64,000 nt of DNA from Geobacter sp. FeAm09 (GTDB lineage: Bacteria > Desulfobacterota > Desulfuromonadia > Geobacterales > Pseudopelobacteraceae). Position 1 is the first letter of the stretch. Every line of letters begins with the position of its first letter. The translations under genes and the position numbers were made by a program. The notes beneath the pieces were generated by a model that worked only from the letters and a program-made list of their open reading frames with translations, searched no databases and was not told where the DNA came from. This document shows positions 26,776 to 41,051 of this stretch, piece by piece. The DNA is taken from NCBI RefSeq assembly GCF_008330225.1, contig NZ_CP042466.1, positions 2,970,001-3,034,000 of the forward strand. The letters run 5' to 3'.

Positions 26776-27195
26776 ATGGGAGAGACCATACGTTTCGGCA
26801 TATCCATCGACGACGGGCTGTTGGAGCGCTTTGACCGGCTGGTTACGGAGAAGGGGTACATCAACCGCTCCGAGGCCATCCGCGACCTGATCCGCGACGC
26901 CCTGGTGGAGCAGACCTGGGAGGAGGGCAACGAGGAAACGGTCGGCACGGTGACCCTGGTCTACGATCACCACGTCCACGACCTGGCCGACCGGCTGACC
27001 GCCATCCAGCACGACCACCACGACCGCATCGTCTCGACCCTGCACGTGCATCTGGACCACCACAACTGCCTCGAGGTGCTGATCGTCAAGGGCAAGGCGA
27101 GTCAGATCAAGGCCATAGCCGACTCCCTGATCGGCGTGAAGGGGGTCAAGCACGGCAAACTGGTGATGACGACCACGGGGCGTGAATTGGGCTAG
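26776..27195 (+). CDS. nikR: Nickel-responsive transcriptional regulator NikR
   Basis: The product has 139 residues: an N-terminal ribbon-helix-helix ([31 protein letters not shown]) and a C-terminal ACT-like metal-binding domain. The nickel ligands are present: His in HDHHDR, the pair in [10 protein letters not shown], and Cys in HHNCLEV. It represses nickel uptake genes when nickel is plentiful. AAGGGGGGAG precedes the ATG. Association with cobamide genes here, and hyp genes further along, fits a metal-cofactor theme; target promoters were not identified in the window. Confidence 0.95.
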   Translation: MGETIRFGISIDDGLLERFDRLVTEKGYINRSEAIRDLIRDALVEQTWEEGNEETVGTVTLVYDHHVHDLADRLTAIQHDHHDRIVSTLHVHLDHHNCLEVLIVKGKASQIKAIADSLIGVKGVKHGKLVMTTTGRELG

Positions 27196-27248
27196 TTTCA
27201 CATCCGGATGTTCCCGATGGAAACGGGACTAAGGGACGCCACGTTTAT

Positions 27249-27423
27249 CCTGAATCCGTGACGCCTCCCTGCCTTCGTGCCCGGAAGAGCCGGGGCCTGC
27301 CCGCCGCCATGTCGTGGCATCCCACCTGCGAGTCCCGTCCGCCGCCTGATGGTCGCAAACCCTGCAAGCGCAATGGCAGAGGCCTTCCGGACGGTAGAGG
27401 CAGGGAGGCGTCACGGATTCAGG
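27249..27423. repeat. R2 inverted-repeat element, intergenic copy (175 bp)
   Basis: The 26-bp terminal inverted repeats are perfect: CCTGAATCCGTGACGCC... at the left (27249-27274) and its exact complement at 27398-27423. Inside is a second pairing, CCGGAAG with CTTCCGG. It lies 53 bp after nikR and just before the terminator at 27434. Homologous in position and sequence to the copy inside cobJ-cobQ. Confidence 0.9.
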
Positions 27424-27433
27424 CTCACAAACA

Positions 27434-27470
27434 CAAAAAAAGGGGAAGCGCGAGGCTTCCCCTTTTTTTA
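27434..27470. terminator. Strong bidirectional terminator between nikR and aroF
   Basis: A perfect 15-bp stem (AAAAAAAGGGGAAGC with its complement, 27435-27449 and 27455-27469) with A and T runs at the two ends; it works for the convergent nikR and aroF transcripts. Confidence 0.9.
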
Positions 27471-27711
27471 CTCATTCTCTCCACCCTGCCGTCGGCTAAA
27501 GGACCTCCGGCGAGTTTCCTCAACCGTGGGAGTCAATATGCTGCTTCAGGCAAATCCCGCGCAATGGGGCAGCACACCACAGCAGGGAGCGACCCCCTTT
27601 TTGTTTAGCATTCCGCCCGGGTGCTACCGCCGACCAACAGGGTAGAGAGAACGATCAGGTGGTTTCATTATTACACCGGCGGCCTGATCATTACAAGCCT
27701 TTTATCTACGG
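27471..27711. other. Non-coding gap before aroF 3' end
   Basis: No supportable gene. It contains a GATCAGG/CCTGATC inverted repeat (about 27654-27691) that could form a hairpin downstream of aroF. With the R2 copy and terminator it completes the 516-bp gap between nikR and aroF. Confidence 0.5.
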
Positions 27712-28725
27712 TCACGCATACCCGAGAAACCCGTTCAGCCGCTGCACTTCTTCCATCAGGCGGCCGAAGCCAGGGAAGGTGAGGGACTGGGGACCGTCGG
27801 AGAGCGCCTTTTCCGGTTCCGGGTGCACCTCCACCAGCACGCCGTGGGCGCCGGCCATCAACGCCGCCAGGGCCATGGGGGGCACCAGGCTGCGCTTGCC
27901 GGTGGCGTGGGAGGGATCGACCATGATCGGCAGGTGGGACATCTCCTTGATCAGCGGCACCACGGCCAGGTCGAGGGTGTTGCGGGTAGCGGTCTCATAG
28001 GTGCGGATGCCCCGCTCGCACAGGATGACCTGGTCGTTCCCCTCGGCCAGGATATACTCGGCCGCGGCCAGAAACTCCTCAACCGTGGCGCTCATGCCCC
28101 GTTTGAGCAGCACCGGCTTGCGGATCCGGCCCAATTCCCGCAGCAGGTCGAAGTTCTGCATGTTGCGCGCCCCCACCTGGAGCAGGTCGGCGTACTCGGC
28201 CACCAGCCCCACGCTGTCCGGGCTCATCACCTCGGTAACGATGGGCAGGCCGCTCTCCTTCCCCGCCACGGCGAGCAGCTTCAGCCCCTCCTCCCGCAAC
28301 CCCTGGAAGGTATGGGGACCGGTGCGCGGCTTGAACGCCCCGCCCCGCAGCATGTCGGCGCCGGCCTGTTTCACGAAGAGGGCGGTCTTGACGATCTGCT
28401 CCTCGCTCTCCACGGCGCACGGCCCGGCCACCACCACCGGCCGGCACCCCTGGCCGACACGGACCCCGCGCACATCGACGATGGTATTTTCCGGATGGAA
28501 ATCGCGGGAGACCAATTTGTATGGTTTGGAAACGTGGATCACCTGTTGTACGCCTGCCAGTTCCAGAATCTTGCTGTCATCCACATAGCCCTGGTTGCCC
28601 AGGACGCCGATGGCGGTCCGCTCGCGGCCCGGGATCGGCGCCGCCGTAAGGCCCATCTCGCTCACGGTCCGGACAACGGCTTCGATGTCCGCCGTGGTGG
28701 CATTATGACTCATGACGATCAGCAT
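27712..28725 (-). CDS. aroF: 3-deoxy-7-phosphoheptulonate synthase (DAHP synthase, AroF type)
   Basis: First enzyme of the shikimate pathway: phosphoenolpyruvate plus erythrose 4-phosphate to DAHP. The 337-residue product has an N-terminal ferredoxin-like/ACT-type regulatory domain (1-75) and a KDO8P-synthase-like TIM barrel with [43 protein letters not shown] and [10 protein letters not shown] (metal and substrate residues). This is the AroA(Ib) type found in Thermotoga, Bacillus and many anaerobes. Stand-alone gene on the minus strand. Confidence 0.95.
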   Translation of the reverse strand: MLIVMSHNATTADIEAVVRTVSEMGLTAAPIPGRERTAIGVLGNQGYVDDSKILELAGVQQVIHVSKPYKLVSRDFHPENTIVDVRGVRVGQGCRPVVVAGPCAVESEEQIVKTALFVKQAGADMLRGGAFKPRTGPHTFQGLREEGLKLLAVAGKESGLPIVTEVMSPDSVGLVAEYADLLQVGARNMQNFDLLRELGRIRKPVLLKRGMSATVEEFLAAAEYILAEGNDQVILCERGIRTYETATRNTLDLAVVPLIKEMSHLPIMVDPSHATGKRSLVPPMALAALMAGAHGVLVEVHPEPEKALSDGPQSLTFPGFGRLMEEVQRLNGFLGYA

Positions 28726-28872
28726 GGATAGCTCCTTTTAGCCACATCAGACAAAAATTTACCCCAAAGAGACGGCAGCCCGCTGTCGCTGCCAAACCCG
28801 CCACCGTTCCGCCGCCCCTGATTCGGTTGGTTCTCCGCGCCGCTCCGGCTCCGCGGCAAAAACACCACGACC

Positions 28873-29562
28873 TCATTCATGGCGTTCGGACAGTTTTTGC
28901 AGCTTCTCCATCTGGTGGATCACCACCCGGCTCCCCTGGACCTCGATAATCCCCTCGTCCTTCAGTTTGCGCAGGGTGCGGGAGATGGTCTCGCTGGCGG
29001 TGCCGAGCCGCGAGGCCAGCTCCCCCTTCTTGACCCCCAGGTCGATGTAGGTGATGCCGCCGTAGCTGGCCGATTTTTCGGCGGACCGCCGGACCAGAAA
29101 GGAGGCCAGCCGCGAGGTGACGTCGGCAAAGGAGAGCTCCTCGATCTGACGGGCGAACTGCCGCAGCATGAGCGACAGGGACACCACCAGGTTGAGGGAG
29201 AAGTTGGGATTGCGCCCCATCAGCTCCAGAAACCCCTCCTTGGGCAGATAGAGCGCCTCGCCGGCCGCCAGGGCGCGCGCCTCGGCCGGATAGCGGCCGT
29301 CGCCGAAGAAGGCGGCTTCGGCAAAGGTTTCCCGGGGCTGCACGAAATGCAGCACCTTTTCCCGGCCGTCGTGGGCGATACGGCAGAGCTTGATGCTGCC
29401 CGACACCAGCAGGTAAAAACCGGTCGCCTCATCGCCTTCGCTGAAGAGGGACTCCCCCTTCCCAAACCTGCGGCGGACCGTAATGGCGGCCAGTTCAGCC
29501 AGGTCGTCATCCTTGAGACCGGAGAAGAGCAGGGATTTTTTGAGCAGTTCGATCAGTTCCAT
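28873..29562 (-). CDS. Crp/Fnr-family transcriptional regulator
   Basis: The product has 229 residues: an N-terminal cyclic-nucleotide-binding-type beta barrel (GKGESLFSEGDEATGFYLLVSG) followed by a long helix and a winged HTH (KKGELASRLGTASETISRTL). No N-terminal Fnr cysteine cluster is seen, so it is not an iron-sulfur oxygen sensor of the Fnr type; the effector is unknown. The gap of 147 bp on the aroF side holds nothing recognisable. A large inverted repeat lies immediately upstream and probably contains or displaces its promoter. Confidence 0.9.
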   Translation of the reverse strand: MELIELLKKSLLFSGLKDDDLAELAAITVRRRFGKGESLFSEGDEATGFYLLVSGSIKLCRIAHDGREKVLHFVQPRETFAEAAFFGDGRYPAEARALAAGEALYLPKEGFLELMGRNPNFSLNLVVSLSLMLRQFARQIEELSFADVTSRLASFLVRRSAEKSASYGGITYIDLGVKKGELASRLGTASETISRTLRKLKDEGIIEVQGSRVVIHQMEKLQKLSERHE

Positions 29563-29574
29563 ACTTGCACCTTA

Positions 29575-29772
29575 CATCTGCCACAGGGACACGGAGAACG
29601 TCAAAGACAGAACCGACTTTACATGGATGAACAGGATACACGGGATAACGGCCTATACAACAAACAGATGTTTATAACCTGAATCGATCTAAGATGTTAT
29701 CCCCTCCATCCTGTTCATCCATGTAAAACGTTTTTGGGTTTTCTCTGTGTCTCAGTGCCTCTGTGGCAGATG
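29575..29772. repeat. R3 large inverted repeat, copy 1 (198 bp)
   Basis: Ends CATCTGCCACAG and CTGTGGCAGATG are perfect complements. An inner pair (TTTACATGGATGAACAGGAT with ATCCTGTTCATCCATGTAAA) also matches exactly, so the whole element can fold into a long hairpin. A second copy lies at 39468-39651 and a fragment at about 41005-41023. It fills the gap between the Crp/Fnr gene and tkt. Confidence 0.9.
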
Positions 29773-29779
29773 TTCAAGC

Positions 29780-31786
29780 CTATTTTTTCAGATAAGCGGC
29801 GATCTGCTCCGCTACCTGGGGCGCGGTGAAGCCGAACTGTTCCGCCAGCACCTTGTCAGGGGCCGAGGCGCCGAAGTGTTCGATGCCGATGAACAGGCCG
29901 TCGCATCCCAGGAGCTTGCCCCAGGATTCGCCGCGGCCCGCTTCGAAGGCCACGCGGGGCACGCCGGCCGGGAGCACCTCGTCGCGGTAGGCGGCCGGCT
30001 GGGCCAGGAAGTGCCCCAGGTTGGGCACGGAGACGACGCGGGCGCCGATCCCCTGCGCCGCCAGGAGGTTTGCCGCATCGGCCGCCACGTGCACCTCGGA
30101 GCCGCTGGCCATGATGACCACGTCGGGCTTCCCGGCCGGCGAGGATGCCACATACCCCCCCTTGAGCCCATCGGCGCTGTCGAAGGAGGCGGGACGGGCG
30201 ATGACCGGCAGCTTCTGGCGGGTAAGGATCAGGGCCGTCGGCCCGTTGCCGTGCTGCAAAGCCGCCTGCCAGGCCTGCGCCGTTTCCAGGCCGTCGGCCG
30301 GTCGGATCACCTGGAGGCCGGGGATCATGCGGAGCGAGGCCACGTGTTCGATCGGCTGATGGGTGGGGCCATCCTCGCCCACAAAGAAGGAGTCGTGGGT
30401 GAAGATATAGAGCGCCTGCAGGTTCATCAGGGCGGAGAGCCGGATGGAAGGACGGCAGTAGTCGGAGAAGACCAGGAACGTGGCGCCGTAGGGGATGAAG
30501 CAGCCGTACAGGGCCATGCCGTTCACCACCGCCCCCATGGCGTGCTCGCGGATGCCGAAATGCAGGTTGCGGCCGGCAAACGCGCCCGGCTGCACGGAAG
30601 CCGCCCCCTTGATATCGCTGTTGTTGGAGGGTGACAGGTCGGCCGATCCGCCCACCAGGGCCGGAACGAGGGCGGCAGCCTTCTGGAGGGCCGCGCCGGA
30701 CAGGGCACGGGTGGCGCCGTCCTTGTCGGCAACCACGGCGAGCAATTCATCGGCCAGTGTGGCCGGGATCTGCTTGTTCCACATCTCATCCCACAGCTTG
30801 GCCTTTTCGGGATTGGCGGCATGCCAGCCGGAAAAACCGCGCTGCCAGGAGGCGTAGCGCCGCGTGAGCGCTTCCACCCGCTCACGGCAGATGGCCCGGA
30901 CCTCTTCAGGCACCTCGAAGGGGGCATGCTGCCACCCCAGGTTGGCCCGTGTGGCGGCGATCTCGTCCTTGCCCAAGGGGGAGCCGTGGGCCCCGGAGGA
31001 GTCCTGCTTGGCAGGGCTGCCGAAGGCGATGTGGGTGGTGGCGATAATGATCGACGGGCGCTCCGTCTCGGCCTTGGCCGCGGCAATGGCGGCCAGGATC
31101 TGGGCGTAGTCGTGGCCGTCGATCTTCTGCACATGCCAGCCGCTGGCGGTAAAGCGCCCGGCCACGTCCTCGGACCAGGCCAGGTTGGTCGTGCCCTCGA
31201 TGGTGATGCCGTTGTCGTCGTAGAGATACACCATGTTGCCCAGCTTGAGATGTCCGGCCAGGGCGGCGGCCTCGTAGCTGATCCCCTCCTGCAGGTCGCC
31301 GTCGCCCACCAGGGCATAGATGGTGTGGTCGATGGGGCTGAAGTCGGCGGCATTGAAACGTTCCGCAGCCATCCGGCTGGCGATGGCCATGCCGACCCCG
31401 TTGGCGAAGCCCTGGCCCAGCGGGCCGGTGGTCACCTCCACCCCGACGGTGTGGCCGAACTCGGGGTGGCCCGGCGTCTTGCTGCCCCACTGGCGGAAGC
31501 TTTTCAACTCCTCCAGCGGCAGGTCGTAACCGAACAGGTGCAGGAGCGAGTAGAGCAGCATGGAGCCGTGGCCGGCCGAGAGGATGAAACGGTCGCGGTT
31601 GGGCCAGCGGGGGTCTTCGGGATTGAAGGAAAGAAAATTGCCCCACAGGGCGAAGGCGCAGTCTGCGGCCCCCATGGGTAATCCGGGGTGGCCGGAATTG
31701 GCCTTTTCAACCGCGTCGGCGGCGAGGAAACGGATGGCGTCGGCGCAGAGCCGGGCCTTGTCTGCGGGAATGACTGCCTGCTGCAT
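29780..31786 (-). CDS. tkt: Transketolase
   Basis: The product has 668 residues. Thiamine-diphosphate enzyme moving two-carbon units between sugar phosphates in the non-oxidative pentose phosphate pathway. Visible: [13 protein letters not shown] near the N-terminus, [15 protein letters not shown], the ThDP motif [14 protein letters not shown] with downstream NNG-type [10 protein letters not shown], and [14 protein letters not shown] in the pyrimidine domain. The ATG at 31786 has AAAGGAG; an upstream frame would add 23 residues. It supplies erythrose 4-phosphate, the substrate of AroF encoded nearby. It lies 25 bp downstream of thiL. Confidence 0.96.
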   Translation of the reverse strand: MQQAVIPADKARLCADAIRFLAADAVEKANSGHPGLPMGAADCAFALWGNFLSFNPEDPRWPNRDRFILSAGHGSMLLYSLLHLFGYDLPLEELKSFRQWGSKTPGHPEFGHTVGVEVTTGPLGQGFANGVGMAIASRMAAERFNAADFSPIDHTIYALVGDGDLQEGISYEAAALAGHLKLGNMVYLYDDNGITIEGTTNLAWSEDVAGRFTASGWHVQKIDGHDYAQILAAIAAAKAETERPSIIIATTHIAFGSPAKQDSSGAHGSPLGKDEIAATRANLGWQHAPFEVPEEVRAICRERVEALTRRYASWQRGFSGWHAANPEKAKLWDEMWNKQIPATLADELLAVVADKDGATRALSGAALQKAAALVPALVGGSADLSPSNNSDIKGAASVQPGAFAGRNLHFGIREHAMGAVVNGMALYGCFIPYGATFLVFSDYCRPSIRLSALMNLQALYIFTHDSFFVGEDGPTHQPIEHVASLRMIPGLQVIRPADGLETAQAWQAALQHGNGPTALILTRQKLPVIARPASFDSADGLKGGYVASSPAGKPDVVIMASGSEVHVAADAANLLAAQGIGARVVSVPNLGHFLAQPAAYRDEVLPAGVPRVAFEAGRGESWGKLLGCDGLFIGIEHFGASAPDKVLAEQFGFTAPQVAEQIAAYLKK

Positions 31787-31811
31787 ATCGTGTGATGCTC
31801 CTTTCGGAAGT

Positions 31812-32815
31812 TTATGTAAAGTGGTTGTATCCCTTGTGCTGCGGGGCGTAGGCACTGCCGTCGGCGAAAACGGCCGTGACCCCGGGCAAGGCTGTTACTA
31901 TACCAACAGGCCGAGCATCAATGCCACTTTTTTTCATAAGTTGGGCAATTTTTTCCCGGTTGGCAACCGGCGCGGTGAATGCCAGTTCGTAGTCTTCGCC
32001 GCCGGCCAGGGCAAGATCGTGGGGGGAGGAGGAGGGGGCGTGGAGGGCGGCGCGAAAGGCCGGCGAAAGCGGGAGGGTATCGAGGCGGATCGCACCGCCG
32101 CACGCGGACTGTTCGGCAATATGGCCGAAATCCGCCAAAAGCCCGTCGCTGACATCGATCATGGCCGACACGAGCCCCGCCTCGGCCAGAGCCCGGCCGG
32201 CAGCGGCCCGGGGGGACGGATCGAGCAGGCGGGAGGCGAGGCATTCCCTCTCCTGCGCCGTCACGTGGGGGGGGAACTCCCCCTTTTCCAGCGATTCCAG
32301 CGCCAGGGCAGCGTCGCCCAGGGTGCCGGTCACCCAGATGTCGTCATCGGGACGCGCGCCGGAGCGGCGCACGACCTTCGCCGGTTCCTGTTCTCCCATG
32401 ATGGTCACGGATATGACCAGGCCGGCGCGGGAGGAGCAGGTGTCGCCGCCGATCAGGGCCACCCCGTGTTCCGCGGCCACGGCAAGAAAGCCGCGGGTGA
32501 ACGCGTCCAGAAATTCAAGGGACAGGTCAGGGGGAATGGCGAGGGAGAGCAGCGCCCAGCGGGGGATGCCCCCCATGGCGGCGATGTCGGAGATGCTGAC
32601 CGCCAGGGACTTGCGCCCCAGGCGGCAGGGGTCGTGCCAGGCGCGGCGGAAGTGGACGTCCTCCAGCAGCATGTCGGTTGAGGTCAACAACTGCATGCCG
32701 GGGGAAAGGGCCGTAACGGCGGCGTCATCACCGATGCCGGTGATGACGCCTCTGCCGTTGGCTGCGCCGGAAGCGATACGGGAGATCAGGCCGAATTCGC
32801 CCAACTCTCCAATCT

Positions 32816-32819
<4 letters not shown>
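31812..32819 (-). CDS. thiL: Thiamine-monophosphate kinase
   Basis: Phosphorylates thiamine phosphate to thiamine diphosphate, the cofactor of the adjacent transketolase. The 335-residue product shows [38 protein letters not shown] and [12 protein letters not shown], all metal and nucleotide-binding marks of the PurM/ThiL fold. It starts at a GTG that overlaps the lon stop (GTGA), so it is coupled to lon. The thiL-tkt neighbourhood is a cofactor-to-enzyme pairing. Confidence 0.95.
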
Positions 32820-35286
<2,467 letters not shown>

Positions 35287-35290
<4 letters not shown>

Positions 35291-35727
35291 TCTGGTATCT
35301 CCTTTATCGTTACCCGCCGGTCACCGGTCTTGGGGTATCTCACCCGCAGAACGCCGTAACGGTATTCAGCCTTGATGGCGCACGTGTCAATACAACCCGG
35401 GATGTGAAGCGCATGGTGGAAACGGCCGTAACCCCGTTCGAGGCAGACATAGCGGGCGTCGCCGGCCGCCTGCTCCCGGGGGCGGTGCGCCTCGAGAACG
35501 AGGGTCGCGCCATGCTGCGTCAGGCTGATGTCCTCGATGTTGAAACCGGGGAGATCGAATTCCAGAACGATCTCGTTGCAGGTCTCGTACATATCCACCG
35601 GCGGACGGTTCTCCCCCTCGCCAAAGACATCACGAAGCTCGAGGGCATCCAGCAGGTCCCGGATCTCACCGAGATGCCGGCCAAAGAGTTCCTGCTGAAA
35701 CGGCTGTCTGCGAGAAAAACGTGGCAT
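35287..35727 (-). CDS. Small heat-shock protein Hsp20
   Basis: The product has 146 residues and an alpha-crystallin domain (about 45-140: PPVDMYETCNEIVLEFDLPG, ERGYGRFHHALHIPGCID, YGVLRVRYPK). It holds unfolding proteins in a refoldable state. The ATG at 35727 has AAGGTGG; a longer frame would add 35 unlikely residues. Its stop overlaps the lon start, so chaperone and protease are co-translated, which is consistent with a heat-shock operon. Confidence 0.92.
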
Positions 35728-35779
35728 ATGACCACCTTGCCTACCATTCGGTAATGAAACAGACTCTTGGACTGGCTGA

Positions 35780-35808
35780 AAGGTAAACATTCCCCACGAC
35801 AAAGTCAA
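35780..35808 (-). promoter_or_regulatory. Possible promoter for hsp20-lon
   Basis: On the minus strand: TTGACT (35808-35803), 17-bp spacer, TACCTT (35785-35780), 53 bp before the hsp20 ATG. The -10 is poor. No clear heat-shock sigma (CCCCAT-type) -10 was seen. Confidence 0.3.
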
Positions 35809-35931
35809 GGTACACATGCAGCGGGTACGCACAATTCGGGATGAGCCCGCGCCATCCGGCGCAATCGCTCGTCACGGCGCCATCGAACCGCCCCGAAATC
35901 GGCCCATCTCCCGGGGCATATTTTTATTTGA

Positions 35932-35960
35932 TTGACTTACTCCGTAATATTCAATAGAAG
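35932..35960 (+). promoter_or_regulatory. Possible sigma-70 promoter for speA
   Basis: TTGACT (35932-35937), 17-bp spacer, TAGAAG (35955-35960), in the AT-rich part of the 385-bp gap between hsp20 and speA. The gap holds no supportable gene. Confidence 0.4.
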
Positions 35961-36112
35961 AACAAATTTGTTCATTTTTCGTTCCCGCCCCCGGCGGGCA
36001 CATTATGTGGGTGCTGTTCGACAATTGATATGCAATAATGGGGCAGCATGCCATTCGCCCCCTGTTGCACAATGGCTTTCAGCAAATAATGACGAAAGTT
36101 GGTACACGGCCT

Positions 36113-38020
<1,908 letters not shown>

Positions 38021-38054
38021 CGAACAACCCTCCATCACTTGTAAAAGTTTTGTT

Positions 38055-38085
38055 ACGGGCATTGTGCCGACCGGCGAATGCCCGT
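38055..38085 (+). terminator. Hairpin after speA
   Basis: ACGGGCATT (38055-38063) pairs perfectly with AATGCCCGT (38077-38085), with an inner GCCG/CGGC pairing. No T run follows. A terminator or transcript-end structure. Confidence 0.45.
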
Positions 38086-38127
38086 ACTATATCTTGCCGA
38101 ACTACCCCATAAACAAGCAGCGCCGGA

Positions 38128-38225
38128 TTCGCGATGATAACGGCGACGGTGAGGAGGCAGGCCCGCAGGCGTAGCAGCGCTACGTCGAGGAGCATGCGGA
38201 CGAACCGGCGGCGTTAGGGCGCGAA
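38128..38225. repeat. R4 palindromic element, copy 1 (about 98 bp)
   Basis: Imperfect ends ATTCGCGATGATAACGGCGA and, reversed, ATTCGCGCCCTAACGCCGCC, around the core GGCGTAGCAGCGCTACGTC (38168-38186). The core is the same as in R1 elements but the arms differ. A second R4-like element is at 55194-55288. It sits just upstream of the carboxynorspermidine synthase start. Confidence 0.75.
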
Positions 38226-38256
38226 TATGACGCTGCGCCCCAGGAAGGAGTTTTCC

Positions 38257-39453
38257 GTGAGCAAAGTCCTTATAATCGGCGCCGGCGGCGTCGGCCAGGT
38301 TGTGACCCACAAATGCGCCCAGCGCCGGGATATCTTCAGCGAGATCACCCTGGCCTCCCGCACCAAATTCAAATGCGATGCCATTGCGGCCCAGATAGCC
38401 ACACCCATCGCAACCGCCCAGGTGGACGCCGACAACGTGCCGGAACTGGCGGCCCTGATCCGCCGGGTGCAGCCGGACCTGGTGATCAACGTGGCGCTCC
38501 CCTACCAGGACCTGCACATCATGGACGCCTGCCTGGAAACCGGCGTGGCTTACCTGGACACCGCCAACTACGAACCGCTGGACACGGCCAGGTTCGAATA
38601 CTCCTGGCAGTGGGCCTATCAGGAGCGCTTCAAGCAGGCCGGGATCATGGCCCTGCTCGGCTCCGGCTTCGATCCGGGCGTGACCAACGTCTATACCGCC
38701 CTGGCGGCCAAGAGCCATCTGGACGAGATCCAGGAACTCGACATCATCGATGCCAATGCCGGCTCCCACGGCCAGCCCTTTGCCACCAACTTCAACCCGG
38801 AGATCAACATCCGCGAGGTGACCGCCCCCTGCCGCCACTGGGAAAACGGCCAATTCGTCGAGACGCCGCCGCTCTCCACCAAGCGGGTCTTCGACTTTCC
38901 CGACGGCATCGGCCCCATGAGCATCTACCGCCTCTACCACGAGGAGATGGAGTCCATCGTCAAACATATCCCCACCATCAAAAAGGCCCAGTTCTGGATG
39001 ACCTTTTCGGACAACTACCTGAAACACCTGGAGGTGTTGCAGAACGTGGGGATGACCCGCATCGACGAGGTGGAGTTCAACGGCCAGAAGATCGTGCCGA
39101 TCCAGTTCCTGAAGGCCCTGCTGCCCGATCCCGGCTCCCTGGGGCCGCTGACCAAGGGGAAGACCTGCATCGGGGTCATCGCCCGCGGCCTCAAGGACGG
39201 CAAGCGCAAGCAGGTCTACATCTACAACATCTGCGACCACGAGGCCTGCTTCCGGGAGGTCAAGTCCCAGGCCATCAGCTACACCACCGGCGTACCGGCC
39301 GTGGTGGGGGCCATCATGATGCTCACCGGCAAATGGCGCAAACCGGGTGTCTGGAACATGGAGCAGTTCGACCCGGAGCTGTTCCTGGAGGTGCTGGGGC
39401 CCATGGGACTGCCCACGGTGGTCGTGGACGGCGGCGAATGGCCGGAACTGTAG
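38257..39453 (+). CDS. Carboxy(nor)spermidine synthase (saccharopine dehydrogenase family)
   Basis: The product has 398 residues. NADPH-dependent condensation of a diamine (putrescine or diaminopropane) with aspartate semialdehyde, giving carboxyspermidine or carboxynorspermidine. N-terminal Rossmann motif VLIIGAGGVGQVV; DTANYEP and GSGFDPGVTNVY are typical of the bacterial saccharopine-dehydrogenase-like branch. The GTG at 38257 is used because AAGGAG lies just upstream; a longer frame would add 10 residues. The partner decarboxylase gene follows at 39668 and speA precedes, supporting the polyamine role over lysine metabolism. Confidence 0.92.
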   Translation: MSKVLIIGAGGVGQVVTHKCAQRRDIFSEITLASRTKFKCDAIAAQIATPIATAQVDADNVPELAALIRRVQPDLVINVALPYQDLHIMDACLETGVAYLDTANYEPLDTARFEYSWQWAYQERFKQAGIMALLGSGFDPGVTNVYTALAAKSHLDEIQELDIIDANAGSHGQPFATNFNPEINIREVTAPCRHWENGQFVETPPLSTKRVFDFPDGIGPMSIYRLYHEEMESIVKHIPTIKKAQFWMTFSDNYLKHLEVLQNVGMTRIDEVEFNGQKIVPIQFLKALLPDPGSLGPLTKGKTCIGVIARGLKDGKRKQVYIYNICDHEACFREVKSQAISYTTGVPAVVGAIMMLTGKWRKPGVWNMEQFDPELFLEVLGPMGLPTVVVDGGEWPEL

Positions 39454-39467
39454 AATCAGATAAAATC

Positions 39468-39651
39468 CGCCACAGAGACACGGAGACACAGAGAAAAATC
39501 TAAAGCTAATAAATTCAAATGGATGAACGGGATAAACAGGATAAGGACTTAAAGATTTACCCAAAAACCGGTTTAAGGTTCTATCCCCTTCATCCTGTTC
39601 ATCCCTGTAAAATGGTTTTGACGTTCTCCGTGTCTCTGTGTCTCTGTGGCG
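39468..39651. repeat. R3 large inverted repeat, copy 2 (184 bp)
   Basis: Ends CGCCACAGAGA and TCTCTGTGGCG are exact complements; the inner arms contain GGATGAACGGGAT and its near complement CATCCTGTTCATCC. Related to 29575-29772. It starts 15 bp after the synthase stop and ends 16 bp before the decarboxylase start. Confidence 0.9.
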
Positions 39652-39667
39652 AAAAAGGTTTTAGACT

Positions 39668-40822
39668 TTGACCGATATCAATATCGATAAAATCTTGCAG
39701 CTCGCCCCCTCCCCGGCCTACGTGGTGGACCTGGGCAGGCTGCGCCACAACCTGGCCATCCTGGCAGAGGTCCAGAGGCGCAGCGGCGCCAAGATCCTCA
39801 TGGCGCTCAAGGCCTTCTCCATGTGGAGCGTGTTCCCCATCATCCGGGAGACCCTCCAGGGGGTCTGCGCCAGTTCCCCCTGGGAGGCGCGCCTGGGGCG
39901 GGAGGAGTTCGGAGGCGAGGTGCACAGCTTCGCCGCGGCCTTCAAGGAGAGCGACGTGGTGGAGCTGCTCTCCATCTCCAACCACCTGGTCTTCAATTCC
40001 TTCAACCAGTTGGAGCGCTTCCGCCCCCTGTGGGAAAAGGAGCGGGGACGCGTCTCCGTCGGCCTGCGGGTCAACCCCGAGCATTCCGAGGGGCAGACCC
40101 CCCTCTACGACCCCTGCGCCCCGGCCTCACGCCTGGGTATCCCGCGGGCGGAGTTCGAGGGGCGCTCCCTGGAAGGGGTGGAGGGGCTCCATTTCCACAC
40201 CCTGTGCGAGCAGTTGTTCGAACCGCTGGAGCGGACTGCGCGGGCGTTCGAGGAAAAGTTCGGCGAGTTCCTGCCCCGCATGAAATGGCTCAACCTGGGT
40301 GGCGGCCACCACATCACCCGGGACGGGTACGACATCGACGGCCTGGTGGCGCTGATGACCCATTTCAGGGAAAAATACGGCCTGGAGGTCTACCTGGAGC
40401 CGGGCGAGGCCATCGCCATCGGCACCGGCATCCTGGTGGGCGAGGTGCTGGACGTGGTGCATAACGAGCTGGATATCGCCATCCTGGACCTCTCGGCCAC
40501 CTGTCACATGCCGGACACCCTGGAGATGCCCTATCGCCCCGATATCGAGGGAGGCTTCGCCCCCGACGAGAAGGCCCATACCTACCGTCTGGGCGGCCCC
40601 TCCTGCCTGGCGGGAGATATCATCGGTGACTGGTCCTTCGACCGGCCGCTGCACGCGGGCGACCGGCTGGCTTTCCTGGACATGGCCCACTACACCATGG
40701 TCAAGACCACCACCTTCAACGGCATCCAGCACCCGGCCATCTGCACCTATGAGCCGGAAACCGGCGAATTGCGGGTGGTGCGCCGCTTCGGCTACGCGGA
40801 TTTCAAATCGCGGCTTTCGTAA
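39668..40822 (+). CDS. nspC: Carboxynorspermidine/carboxyspermidine decarboxylase
   Basis: The product has 384 residues. Decarboxylates carboxyspermidine to spermidine (or the nor-form). Alanine-racemase fold with the PLP lysine in ILMALKAFSMWSVFP, HFHTLCEQ, LNLGGGHHITRDGYD and the conserved DLSATCHMPD (the active-site Cys region). The start is a TTG at 39668 right behind the R3 element, with AAGG 8 bp upstream; no in-frame ATG is nearby. With SpeA and the synthase it gives a spermidine route without S-adenosylmethionine decarboxylase. Confidence 0.94.
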   Translation: MTDINIDKILQLAPSPAYVVDLGRLRHNLAILAEVQRRSGAKILMALKAFSMWSVFPIIRETLQGVCASSPWEARLGREEFGGEVHSFAAAFKESDVVELLSISNHLVFNSFNQLERFRPLWEKERGRVSVGLRVNPEHSEGQTPLYDPCAPASRLGIPRAEFEGRSLEGVEGLHFHTLCEQLFEPLERTARAFEEKFGEFLPRMKWLNLGGGHHITRDGYDIDGLVALMTHFREKYGLEVYLEPGEAIAIGTGILVGEVLDVVHNELDIAILDLSATCHMPDTLEMPYRPDIEGGFAPDEKAHTYRLGGPSCLAGDIIGDWSFDRPLHAGDRLAFLDMAHYTMVKTTTFNGIQHPAICTYEPETGELRVVRRFGYADFKSRLS

Positions 40823-40830
40823 ATTACACT

Positions 40831-40978
40831 CAATCTCCTGCAACAGCAGAGACAATCCCCTCTCCCTGAGGGAGAGGGCTAGGGTGAGGGGGAAGAGGTG
40901 GATAGAGCAGCACTGTTGCCCCCTCATCCGGTCTTCGGCCACCTTCTCCCTCAGGGAGAAGGGTTCAGTTGGAGATTG
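40831..40978. repeat. R5 intergenic inverted repeat (about 148 bp)
   Basis: Outer ends CAATCTCC and GGAGATTG; inner palindromes CCTCTCCCTGAGGGAGAGGG (40859 on) and CTTCTCCCTCAGGGAGAAGG, with GGGTGAGGGGG and CCCCCTCATCC facing each other. This word pattern is a common intergenic repeat type in proteobacteria. A fragment of the R3 end (GCCGCAGAGACACGG) follows at about 41009-41023. The gap 40823-41051 holds no gene. Confidence 0.8.
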
Positions 40979-41051
40979 ATACTATTCGGGCAAATTAGCT
41001 GTACCATCTGCCGCAGAGACACGGTTTGACTTTTATTTTTCGAGGTATCCC

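Noticed and set aside
27277-27645. 122-codon frame between nikR and aroF
   Set aside because: It lies mostly in the R2 repeat and a terminator; composition is that of a translated palindrome.
27471-27711. Possible cobalamin riboswitch words (AAATCC, GGGAGCGACCCC) after the cob/nikR unit
   Set aside because: The conserved core order could not be matched and there is no plus-strand gene downstream for it to control.
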